The translations under genes were made by a program, and so were the position numbers. DNA of 64,000 bases from CAZXFA01 sp964640085. GTDB lineage: Bacteria; Actinomycetota; UBA4738; HRBIN12. Positions 41,318-49,048 of this stretch are shown one piece after another. The DNA lies in the NCBI GenBank assembly GCA_964640085.1, contig CAZXFA010000011.1:1-64000 (forward strand), read 5' to 3'. How positions within the stretch are numbered: position 1 is the stretch's first letter; each line of letters begins with the position of its first letter. Below the pieces are notes generated by a model. It made no database searches and was not told the DNA's origin. It was given only the letters and a program-made list of their open reading frames with translations.

Positions 41318-41766
41318 CGCTTCAGGCGGAGATCGGGTACCGACCGGCCGAGCTCACGTCGGTCCGCGAGCTCCGACAGCGGCTGCTCCGACCTCACCAA
41401 GGGGTCGAGGAGCTCGTCTACCGCGGGGACGACCACCCCGATGCCCTGCACTTGGGGGCGTTCGCCGGAGGGCGGCTCGTCGGCATCGCCTCGGTCGCTC
41501 CCGATCCGTCGGCTGCGCGGGAGCCCGACGCCTGGCGACTGCGTGGGATGGCCACCGAACCCGGTGTCCGCGAGCGAGGCATCGGCGGGGAGCTGCTCGA
41601 GCGGTGCGTCGCCCACGCGGGCCGGGGTGGCGCCGCCCTGGTGTGGTGCAACGCGCGGACGCGCGCCGAGCCGTTCTACCGTCGACACGGGTTCGAGCCG
41701 GTCGGGGAGGTGTTCGACGTGCCGGTCATCGGGCCGCACGTCCGGATGGTCCGCCGCCTCCGGTAG
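41314..41766 (+). CDS. GNAT-family N-acetyltransferase coupled to argH
   Basis: A 150-residue GNAT protein. The acetyl-CoA loop is in WRLRGMATEPGVRERGIGGELLERC-type sequence (RERGIGGELLERCVAHAG, Q/RxxGxG/A variant), with LHLGAFAGGRLVGIASVAPD before and NARTRAEPFYRRHGFEPVGE after. The GTG at 41314 overlaps the argH stop, so it is translated as the last gene of the arginine operon. Some bacteria use a short GNAT protein as N-acetylglutamate synthase, so that role is worth considering, but nothing in the sequence proves it. An ordinary amine or drug acetyltransferase is equally possible. Confidence 0.8.
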   Translation: MTLQAEIGYRPAELTSVRELRQRLLRPHQGVEELVYRGDDHPDALHLGAFAGGRLVGIASVAPDPSAAREPDAWRLRGMATEPGVRERGIGGELLERCVAHAGRGGAALVWCNARTRAEPFYRRHGFEPVGEVFDVPVIGPHVRMVRRLR

Positions 41767-41801
41767 GCTGCCCGCGTCCCCGATCCCTGGAGGGAACCGC
41801 G

Positions 41802-42164
41802 ATGAGCCTCGACCCGAGCATCCGCCTGGTCCGCGCGACCGAGCACGACGGCCTGGCGTGGGAGGAGATCCCGGTCGCCGAGGGCGATCCGAACCCGCCC
41901 GGCGAGGAGACGGTGGCGTTCCGCTCGGGGGACGGCCGGTTCTCGTTCGGGCTGTGGCGCCGGGTGCCGGAGACGGGGCCGATGGAGCCGCCCTACCACG
42001 AGGTCGCGGTGATCATCGAGGGTGAGGTCGAGCTGGTCGAGGAGGACGGCACCGTGCACCGGGTCGGCCCCGGCGACGTCGTGATCACGCCGAACGGCTC
42101 GAAGGCGACCTGGAAGGCGCTGTCCCCGGTGAAGAAGTTCTGGGCCGTGTACAAGGAGCCGTGA
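41802..42164 (+). CDS. Small cupin-domain protein
   Basis: A 120-residue single-domain cupin. The two cupin motifs are reduced: PPYHEVAVIIEGEVELVEED (one His and Glu of motif 1) and VGPGDVVITPNGSKATWKAL (motif 2, lacking the usual His). It resembles the (S)-ureidoglycine aminohydrolase/EutQ-like cupins with VKKFWAVYKEP at the end. The ATG at 41802 has GGAGGG upstream, and a TAGGCT box lies at about 41764. The lost metal ligand makes catalysis uncertain; it may only bind a small molecule. Confidence 0.78.
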   Translation: MSLDPSIRLVRATEHDGLAWEEIPVAEGDPNPPGEETVAFRSGDGRFSFGLWRRVPETGPMEPPYHEVAVIIEGEVELVEEDGTVHRVGPGDVVITPNGSKATWKALSPVKKFWAVYKEP

Positions 42165-42200
42165 GATCCGCGTCTGGAGCGTCGTGTCCCAACCGTCCGG

Positions 42201-42206
42201 TACGCT
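42201..42206 (+). promoter_or_regulatory. -10 box (TACGCT), leaderless
   Basis: TACGCT ends seven bases before the GTG at 42214. It decides the start of the LmbE-type gene against an earlier in-frame GTG at 42184, which would lie upstream of the transcript. Confidence 0.45.
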
Positions 42207-42213
42207 TCGGAAA

Positions 42214-42909
42214 GTGAGATTCGCTAGCGCGCTGGTCATCTTCGCCCACCCCGACGACGCCGAGTTCATGTGCGGTGGTACCGTCGCGGCCTGGGCCCTC
42301 GACGGCACGGACGTTCACTACTGCGTCGTCACCGACGGCTCGGCCGGGTCCAACGAGCCCGGCATGACGCGGGAGGAGATGATCCCGATCCGCGAGCGCG
42401 AACAGCGAGCCGCGGCCGAGGTCCTCGGGGTGAAGAGCATGACGATGCTCGGGTTCCGCGACGGCGAGCTCGAGGTCAACCTGGAGACGCGGAGGGCCGT
42501 GGCGAGGGTCGTCCGCCGGATCCGCCCCGAGGTGATCGTCGCCCCCGACCCCTCCCGGCTGTGGCACGGCAGCGGGTACATCAACCATTGGGACCACAAG
42601 CAGGCCGGCACGCTCGCGCTCTGCGCGGTGATGCCGGATGCGCCCAGCCGGCCGCAGTTCCCCGAGCTCCTGGACGAGGGTCTGGAGCCGTTCGAGGTCC
42701 CCAACCTCTGGCTGGCGGCCGAGGAGCCCGATACCTACGTTGACATCACGAAGACGATCGATCGCAAGATCGAGGCCCTCGCCCGACACGCGTCGCAGGG
42801 GGGCGACGACGTTGAGGAGTGGGTGCGGGAGCGGGCTCGCGAGCTCGGGGAGCAGGCGGGGATGGAGTTCGCGGAGGCCTTCAAGGCGTTCTCTTTCGCG
42901 GAGGAGTGA
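42214..42909 (+). CDS. LmbE/PIG-L family deacetylase
   Basis: A 231-residue zinc-dependent N-deacetylase. The metal motif AHPDDAEFMCGGTVAAW (A-H-P-D-D) is near residue 10, YCVVTDGSAGSNEPGMTREE follows, and YINHWDHKQAGTLAL supplies the third His. The family includes MshB and Mca of mycothiol metabolism, BshB and GlcNAc-PI deacetylases; the exact substrate cannot be told. The stop overlaps the DUF5319 start (TGATG), a coupling that suggests a joint function. Confidence 0.85.
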   Translation: MRFASALVIFAHPDDAEFMCGGTVAAWALDGTDVHYCVVTDGSAGSNEPGMTREEMIPIREREQRAAAEVLGVKSMTMLGFRDGELEVNLETRRAVARVVRRIRPEVIVAPDPSRLWHGSGYINHWDHKQAGTLALCAVMPDAPSRPQFPELLDEGLEPFEVPNLWLAAEEPDTYVDITKTIDRKIEALARHASQGGDDVEEWVRERARELGEQAGMEFAEAFKAFSFAEE

Positions 42910-43424
42910 TGGACGAGCCGCTCGGCGACGACGATCGCGAGACCTTCGGGCTCGAGCCCGAGGAGGCGGAGAACGTCCGGGCGGACCTTGGAGACCTGCA
43001 CGGGATGCGTCGGGTCTTCCAGGGCCAGGGCGTCAAGGGCGTCGTGATCGCCTGCCCGGACTGCCGGCAGAACCACTTCTACGAGTGGGAGCTGCTGAAG
43101 GACAACCTGGAGCACATGCTCGAGACTGGCGAGCCGCGGATGCACGAGCCGGCCTTCGAGGTCCGCGAGGACGAGTACGTCCAGTGGGACTACGCGAAGG
43201 GATACATCGACGCGCTCGCGGACCTCGGGCTGGAGCCGGACAACCGCGTCGAGCTCTCGCGGTGTCCATGGTGCGAGACGCCGGTGGAGGCCCACTTCCA
43301 GTTCTGCCCGAAGTGCGGACGGGCGCTCGGCGTCGTTCGCCTGTTCCAGGAGCTGTGCGACCGGGGGCTCGACGAGCGCGAGGTCCGCGCCATGCTCATC
43401 CGCGCCGGCTTCGAGCCCTTCTAG
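42909..43424 (+). CDS. DUF5319-family protein with C-terminal zinc ribbon
   Basis: A 171-residue cytosolic protein. The N-terminal 110 residues match DUF5319 of actinobacteria (NVRADLGDLHGMRRVF, GVKGVVIACPDCRQNHFYEW, EHMLETGEPRMHEPAFEVRE, VQWDYAKGYIDALADLG). The last 60 add a second zinc ribbon (CPWCETPVEAHFQFCPKCG) and a short helix pair. C-x2-C occurs in CPDC as well. Function unknown in the whole family. Mycobacterial relatives are shorter and, as I recall them, lack this ribbon. The start overlaps the deacetylase stop. Confidence 0.82.
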   Translation: MDEPLGDDDRETFGLEPEEAENVRADLGDLHGMRRVFQGQGVKGVVIACPDCRQNHFYEWELLKDNLEHMLETGEPRMHEPAFEVREDEYVQWDYAKGYIDALADLGLEPDNRVELSRCPWCETPVEAHFQFCPKCGRALGVVRLFQELCDRGLDEREVRAMLIRAGFEPF

Positions 43425-43439
43425 GCGCGGACGCGACCG

Positions 43440-45194
43440 CCGAGGGGTTTGCTCCTCTCGTTCGAGCCGGACGAGCCCACCCGCCGATCGACGGTCGAGC
43501 TCGCGCACGAGGCGCTGATCCGCGCGTGGGGGCGGCTCCGCGACTTGGATCGACGAGGGCCGCGAGGACGTCCGGACGCACCGACGGCTCGCGGCGAGCG
43601 GGGAGGAGTCGCTCGCCTCCGGGCGGGATCCCAGCTTCCTGCTCTCGGGCGCGGCTGGAACGGGTCGCGTCGTGGGCGTCGGAGACCCGGGTCGCATGGA
43701 CCGCGCCGAGCGCGACTACGTGGAGGAGAGCCTGAAGCTCCATGAGGTCCGGGTCGAGGCCGAACGCACCAGGGTCGAGCACGAGAGGTGGCTCGAGCGG
43801 CGCTCGATCCGGCGGATGCGGGCCCTGATCGCGGTGCTCGCCGCTGCGGCGCTGGTGGCCTCGGGTCTGACCTGGATCGCGGTGGACCGCGGCCGGGAGG
43901 CCGAACGCGGACGGATCGAGGCGATCCTGAGCGCCGAGCGCGAGATGGCGGGGCGGCTGACCGCGGCATCTGTCGCGAGCCTGGACACGGACCCCGAGCA
44001 GAGCCTGCGCCTCGCGCTTCATTCGGTCGACGTGATGGCCAACCTCCGCGAACCCGTTCCGGCCGCCACCGTGGAGGCCGTTCACTGGGGGCTCCAGGTG
44101 GCGAGGGTGCAGTACCCGGTGCGGGACGGGGACGTCGCCGTCGTCACGGGTCCGCTCGGGCCTAGGGGCGTCTACGACCTGCCGCTAGACGATCTGCTGG
44201 ACCTCGCCAGATCGCACGCCGCCGAGCGGTTCGCTCCCGGCCAATGCGAGCAGTTCTTCGGGACGGCGACGTGCCCGGCGCTCCCGTCGAGCTTCCCCGC
44301 GGACCTCCTCGCCGAACCGATCCGTGAGCTGGAGTCGCCCGCGCCCGACCGACCGCTCGCGGGAACGTAGGTCACCTTCTGGACGCCCTTCGAGCCCAAG
44401 GAGGACCGGTACTTCGTGAGAGAGCTCGACCGGCTCACCGCCGAGACCGGGATCGGGTTCCGGGTGGTCGGATTCGGAGGAGTCGGAGCCGCAGACTCCG
44501 AAGGTTTCCCCGACCTCGTCATGTACCCGCAGCCGGGCGTCGTTGCCGAGGAGGGCCGTGCGGGTCGGCCGATGGACCTCGGCTCCTACCTGGACGTCGA
44601 GCGGCTCCGGCAGGACCCAGAGCCCGCACCTCGTCTCGCTCGGGACCGTGGGCCCGATGGATCCTGGCCGTCCGCCGAGGGTCGCGTCTACGGCGCGTTC
44701 GTCGATCTCAACGTCAAGGGGCTGATCTGGTACCCGGTACCGGAGCTCCGCGCGGCGGGGTACGGGATCCCGGGGACCTGGGGCGAGCTCACCGCGCTCA
44801 CCGACCGGCTGACCGCAGACGGCCGGCCCCCCCTGGTGCCTCGGGTTCGCCTCGCCCCCCGCCAATGGATGGCCCGGCACCGACTGGATCGAGAACCTCG
44901 TGCTCACGGGCTCCGGTCCCTCGACGTACGACCGGTGGACCTCACACGAGATACCCTTCGACACCGCCCCGGTCCGGCTGGCGTTCGAACGCCTGAGCCG
45001 GCTCTTGTTCACGGAGGGTTCCGTCTACCTGGGACCCGAGGGGGGCGCTGGAGATCCTGTTCTGGCAGGCCCCGCTGCCGATGGTCGAGCAGGATCCCCC
45101 GGGGTGCCGGTACCTGGAGGAGGGGCCTGCGAGCCTTGACCGGATCCTGGCCCATCTCGAGGAGGCGTGGACGAGGCTCGAGGAGCGGGGCTGA
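43440..45194 (+). pseudogene. Decayed nSTAND-type / solute-binding fusion gene
   Basis: Remnant of a large signalling protein. Fragments in shifting frames read VELAHEALIRAWGRLRD (43.5 kb), WIDEGREDVRTHRRLAASG, RLERVASWASETRVAWTA and ERDYVEESLKLHEVRVEAE, which is the C-terminal part of nSTAND1 NTPases. A membrane helix (ALIAVLAAAALVASGLTWIA, about 43830) follows, then an extracytoplasmic carbohydrate-type solute-binding domain (VTFWTPFEPKEDRYFVRELD, GFPDLVMYPQPGVVAEE, LIWYPVPELRAAGYGIPGTW, TDWIENLVLTGSGPSTYD, ILAHLEEAWTRLEERG). The N-terminal half is missing. I count at least six frame changes plus a TAG at 44368-44370. This stretch has no intact gene. Confidence 0.8.
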
Positions 45195-45195
45195 C

Positions 45196-47688
45196 CTACC
45201 TCCCCCTGGGCAGCTCCAGGACGCAGTCCTCGGGCGCCTTGTCGTCCCGCAGGCCTTTGTAGCTCGGCGCCCGCATCTTCTTCGTGCTCTTCGTGATCTC
45301 CAGGTACTCGACCTCACACACCAGCTTCGGCTCGACGAACGTGGCGCCCTTCACGCCGACGAGGTCCGGGTCGTCGCCCGCGGGCCGCTGCCGGACGAGC
45401 GGCCGGAGCCGCTCCATCAGCCGGTCGAGCGTCTTCCGCGTGAACCCGGTGCCGACCTGGCCGATCCACAGCAGTCTCCCGTCGAGGTAGGCCCCGACCA
45501 GCAGCGCCCCGAAGCTCCCGGCGCGCCCGCCCTGGCCCGGTGTCCAGCCGAGGACCACGCAGTCCTGCGTGTTGGTGAGCTTGACCTTCCGCCAGTCGGG
45601 CGAGCGCCGCCCCGGCTGGTAGCGCGAGCCGACCTTCTTGGCCACCACGCCCTCGAGGCCCAGGTCCTTCGCCGTTCCCGCGAACCGCTTCCCCTCCCCC
45701 TCGACGTGCGTGATCAGCTGGAGCCGGTGGTCGGTCTCGCAGATCGCCTCGAGGAGATCGCGGCGATCCTCGAGCGCGAGACCGGTCGTGTCGCGCCCGT
45801 CCAGCCACAGGAGGTCGAAGGCCACCATCGCCACCGGGATCTTCTGGGCGATCCGCTTGATCTCGCGCTCGTTCGACAGGTTCATCCGCTGTTGGAGCGC
45901 CTCGAAGGAGTTCCTCCCGTCCTCGTCGAACGCGACGATCTCGGCGTCGAGCACCGCGTTCACCTGGTTCACGAGCTCGTGCACCATGTGCAGCTCCGGG
46001 TACTGCGGCGTGACGTCGCGGCCGGTCCGGGTGACCAGCCGGGTCCGGTCGGTCCCCATCGTGGTGATCGAGCGGATCCCATCGAACTTCGGCTCGAACC
46101 ACCACCCGGGGTCGTCGAATGCCTTCCACCCGCCCTCGGCGAGCATCGGCTGGAACGCCGGAGGCGACTCGATCAGCGGCGCCTCCTGCTTCGAGCCGAG
46201 GAAGGCGAGCCAGTCGGTCCGCGTCTTCACGAAGTGGAACTCGAGTCCCGGGTACCGACGTCCGTGCAGCCGGAACGTGACCTTCGTTTCCGTCCACTCG
46301 GAGGGCTCGTACGTCCCGTCGTCGAAGATCCGCACCTCGCCGGCGCCGTAGTGCCCCTCGGGGATCGTGCCCTCGAAGCCCCCGTACTCCAGGGGATGGT
46401 CCTCGGTCCGCACCGCGAGACGCTTGTCGCCGGGCTCGGTCGGCAGGCCTCGGGGGACCGCCCATGAGGGGAGCGCACCGTCGCGCTCGAGGCGGACGTC
46501 GTAGTGCAGGCGCGTCGCCCGGTGTTTGTGGATCACGAACGATCTCCCGGTGCCGCGGGCTGTACCCGGCGGGGGCTCCGTCGTGCCCTCGGGCCCGAAG
46601 TCGCGCTTACGCAGGTACTCGCCGAGTTCGGGGTCCCTCGAGGCCGCGATCACCTCCTCCGATGTCCGTCGCGGGGCGTCGGCGAGCTCCTTCCCGCCGG
46701 GCAGACCGAGGGACTCGAGGGCGGCGGTGAGGTCCTGCGGGCTGGTGCGGACCCCCTCGAACAGATCGCCGACGCGCGCGAACCGCTCGCAGGCGTTGTC
46801 GATCCGGAAGTCCCGCGGGCTGATTCCGGCCTCGACCTCTTCCCACGTGACCGGGGTCGAGACGGTCGCGCCGACCTCGGGTCGCAGCGAGTACGCGGCC
46901 GCGATGTTGGCGCCACTCCGGTTCATGTTGTGGTCGATGAAGACCTTGCCGGTCCGACGCTCGATCTTCCAGGCCATCGTGACGCGCTCGCGGTCCGCCT
47001 TCTCGATCATCCGCCCGGCAGCGCCGACGAAGTCGCGCACCTGTTGGTAGCTGTAGCCGGGCTCGACCGGCACGTAGATCTGCATGCCGGTGGCGCCGGA
47101 GGTCTTCGGGAAGCCCTCCAGACCGAGCGCGTCGAGCGCGGCCCGGACGTGGAGGGCAACCGTCCGCACGGCCTCGAACGACGCCTCCATCGGATCGAGG
47201 TCGAAGAACAGGTAGTCGGGGAGCTCCACCGAGCCGCACCGCGAGTGCAACGGGTGCATCTCGATGCAGCCGAGGTTCGCGACGAACAGCAGGGTCGCGA
47301 GGTCCTGCACCATGAGGTACCCGATGAGGCCGTCCCGGCTGTCCTCGCTCTCGACAGGGCAGCGCGCGATCCACTCGGGCGTGTGCGTGGGTGCGGTCTT
47401 CTCGAAGAAGAAGTCCCCGGCGATGCCGTCGGGCATCCGCTTCATCGTGAGGGGCCGATCGCGTAGGTGGGGCAAGATCAGCTCGGCGACGTTGAAGTAG
47501 TAGGCGACGAGGTCGCCCTTGGTGTATCCCTCAGCGGGCCAGAAGATCTTGTCCAGGTTCGACAGGCGCAACTCGCGGCCCTCGACCTCCGCCCACCAGG
47601 CATCGCCCCGGCGCTCGGCAGGCAGGGCCGACGGCATCTCGACCGTCAACACCCCCGAGCGCGACCTCCGGGCCGGCATGCAGGGCAT
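45196..47688 (-). CDS. ligD: NHEJ DNA ligase D (POL-PE-LIG)
   Basis: An 830-residue three-domain repair enzyme. The polymerase/primase domain comes first (LSNLDKIFWPAEGYTKGDLV, MKRMPDGIAGDFFFEKTAP, YLFFDLDPM). The 3'-phosphoesterase domain is at about 380-510 (FVIHKHRATRLHYDVRLERD, WAVPRGLPTEPGDKRLAV, EGTIPEGHYGAGEV). The ATP-dependent ligase follows, with FEPKFDGIRS carrying the adenylated lysine near residue 533. Domain order is the mycobacterial one. The start is uncertain between ATG 47688 and ATG 47637. Divergent from ku, its obligate partner in bacterial end joining. Confidence 0.96.
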   Translation of the reverse strand: MPCMPARRSRSGVLTVEMPSALPAERRGDAWWAEVEGRELRLSNLDKIFWPAEGYTKGDLVAYYFNVAELILPHLRDRPLTMKRMPDGIAGDFFFEKTAPTHTPEWIARCPVESEDSRDGLIGYLMVQDLATLLFVANLGCIEMHPLHSRCGSVELPDYLFFDLDPMEASFEAVRTVALHVRAALDALGLEGFPKTSGATGMQIYVPVEPGYSYQQVRDFVGAAGRMIEKADRERVTMAWKIERRTGKVFIDHNMNRSGANIAAAYSLRPEVGATVSTPVTWEEVEAGISPRDFRIDNACERFARVGDLFEGVRTSPQDLTAALESLGLPGGKELADAPRRTSEEVIAASRDPELGEYLRKRDFGPEGTTEPPPGTARGTGRSFVIHKHRATRLHYDVRLERDGALPSWAVPRGLPTEPGDKRLAVRTEDHPLEYGGFEGTIPEGHYGAGEVRIFDDGTYEPSEWTETKVTFRLHGRRYPGLEFHFVKTRTDWLAFLGSKQEAPLIESPPAFQPMLAEGGWKAFDDPGWWFEPKFDGIRSITTMGTDRTRLVTRTGRDVTPQYPELHMVHELVNQVNAVLDAEIVAFDEDGRNSFEALQQRMNLSNEREIKRIAQKIPVAMVAFDLLWLDGRDTTGLALEDRRDLLEAICETDHRLQLITHVEGEGKRFAGTAKDLGLEGVVAKKVGSRYQPGRRSPDWRKVKLTNTQDCVVLGWTPGQGGRAGSFGALLVGAYLDGRLLWIGQVGTGFTRKTLDRLMERLRPLVRQRPAGDDPDLVGVKGATFVEPKLVCEVEYLEITKSTKKMRAPSYKGLRDDKAPEDCVLELPRGR

Positions 47689-47719
47689 GGTAGACGGGAT
47701 GCCGGTGGCGTCGGCGAAG

Positions 47720-47730
47720 TAGGCTAGGAT
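47720..47730. promoter_or_regulatory. Divergent ligD/ku -10 region
   Basis: TAGGCT (47720-47725) and TAGGAT (47725-47730) overlap on the plus strand; the latter suits ku, leaving a leader of about 65 bases with GGAGGAG before the ATG at 47802. The complement of 47721-47726 reads TAGCCT, usable for ligD. One short segment may thus drive both NHEJ genes. Confidence 0.4.
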
Positions 47731-47801
47731 GCCAAGTTCCCTGCTCAGAGCCCACCGGACCCGAGCGACCGGCCCGGAGGGCCCGACCCGGAGGAGCGCG
47801 C

Positions 47802-48704
47802 ATGCCGCCCAGAGCGATGTGGAAGGGGGCCATCTCGTTCGGCCTCGTCACGATCCCGGTGGGTGTCTACCCGGCCACCGAGGAGAAGTCGTTGCGGTTC
47901 AACCAACTGCACGACGAGGACATGGGGCGGATCCGGTACAAGCGGGTCTGCTCCGTGGACGGCGAGGAGGTGGACTACGAGCACATCGTGAAGGGCTACG
48001 AGGTGGAGAAGGATCGCTACGTGGTGATCACCGACGAGGACCTGGACGCCGTGCCCGTCGAGTCCTCGCGCGCGATCGACATCCAGCAGTTCGTCGCCCT
48101 GGACGAGATCGACCCGATCCTGTTCAAGAAGTCCTACTACCTGGTCCCCGAGGAGCCCGGCGCCAAGGCCTACGCCCTGCTCCGCGAGGCCCTCACCGAG
48201 GAGAGCAAGGTCGGCATCGCCAAGGTCAGCTTCCGCGACAAGGAGCATCTGGCGGCGCTGCGTTTCAAGGACGACGTGTTCGTGCTGGAGACCATGTACT
48301 GGCCCGACGAGGTCCGGGCGGCCGGGTTCGACACCGTGAGCTCCGAGGCAAAGGTCCGGGCGAACGAGGTCGAGATGGCCAAACAGCTGATCGAGAGCCT
48401 GAGCGAACCGTGGGACCCCGAGCGCTTCAAGGACGAGTACCGCGAGGCGCTGCTCGGGATCGTCGAGAAGAAGCTGGCCGGAGAGCCGATCGAGGCGCCC
48501 ACCGAGGCCGCCCCAGCCCGGGTGGTCGACCTGATGGAGGCGCTGAAGGCCTCCGTGGCGGCGGCGAAGGAGCGCACGCCGGCCCAGGGAGCCAAGCGCG
48601 CGGCCGGCAAGCGCTCGTCGAAGAAGACGGCGGCCAAGAAGACGGCGGCGAAGAAGGCCACCGCCAAGCGGGCCCCCTCTCGCAAGAAGGCCGTGGGGGA
48701 GTGA
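47802..48704 (+). CDS. ku: NHEJ end-binding protein Ku
   Basis: A 300-residue bacterial Ku. The core is typical: MWKGAISFGLVTIPVGVYPA, RYKRVCSVDGEEVDYEHIVK, IDIQQFVALDEIDPILFKKS, YYLVPEEPGAKAYALLREAL, MAKQLIESLSEPWDPERFKD. The final 40 residues are a lysine/alanine-rich tail (SSKKTAAKKTAAKKATAKRA) like the DNA-binding extensions that allow Ku to thread and hold DNA. It forms a homodimer and recruits LigD, encoded divergently. glnB follows after three bases. Confidence 0.96.
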   Translation: MPPRAMWKGAISFGLVTIPVGVYPATEEKSLRFNQLHDEDMGRIRYKRVCSVDGEEVDYEHIVKGYEVEKDRYVVITDEDLDAVPVESSRAIDIQQFVALDEIDPILFKKSYYLVPEEPGAKAYALLREALTEESKVGIAKVSFRDKEHLAALRFKDDVFVLETMYWPDEVRAAGFDTVSSEAKVRANEVEMAKQLIESLSEPWDPERFKDEYREALLGIVEKKLAGEPIEAPTEAAPARVVDLMEALKASVAAAKERTPAQGAKRAAGKRSSKKTAAKKTAAKKATAKRAPSRKKAVGE

Positions 48705-48707
48705 ACC

Positions 48708-49046
48708 GTGAAGCTGGTCGCGGCGGTGATCAAGCCGCACAAGCTCGATGAGGTGAAGGAAGCCCTCCGCGACGTGGGCGTGCAGGGGCTCACGACCACC
48801 GAGGTCGAGGGGTTCGGGCGCCAGCGCGGTCACACCGAGGTGTACCGGGGTGCCGAGTACCAGGTGGACTTCGTCCCGAAGGTGAAGATCGAGGTCCTCT
48901 GCGACGACGACCAGGCATCCCAAGTGGTCGAGGCGGTCACGGGGGCGGCCCGGACGGGGAAGATCGGCGACGGCAAGATCTGGGTGATCCCGGCGGAGCA
49001 GGTCGTCAGGATCCGGACCGGCGAGATGGGTCCGGACGCCCTCTGA
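48708..49046 (+). CDS. glnB: Nitrogen regulatory protein PII
   Basis: A 112-residue PII signal protein. The T-loop YRGAEYQVDFVPKVKIEVL has Tyr51, the uridylylation site, and KIGDGKIWVIPAEQVVRIRT is the second PII signature. KLVAAVIKPHKLDEVKEALR opens the fold. The GTG at 48708 begins three bases after the ku stop, and glnD follows after two bases, so all three are probably on one mRNA. The ammonium transporter gene that usually precedes glnB in actinobacteria is not here. It integrates ATP/ADP and 2-oxoglutarate levels. Confidence 0.95.
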   Translation: MKLVAAVIKPHKLDEVKEALRDVGVQGLTTTEVEGFGRQRGHTEVYRGAEYQVDFVPKVKIEVLCDDDQASQVVEAVTGAARTGKIGDGKIWVIPAEQVVRIRTGEMGPDAL

Positions 49047-49048
49047 GC

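Noticed and set aside
42184..42186. GTG at 42184 as start of the LmbE-type gene
   Set aside because: A TACGCT box at 42201 ending seven bases before the GTG at 42214 suggests that the transcript begins at 42214.
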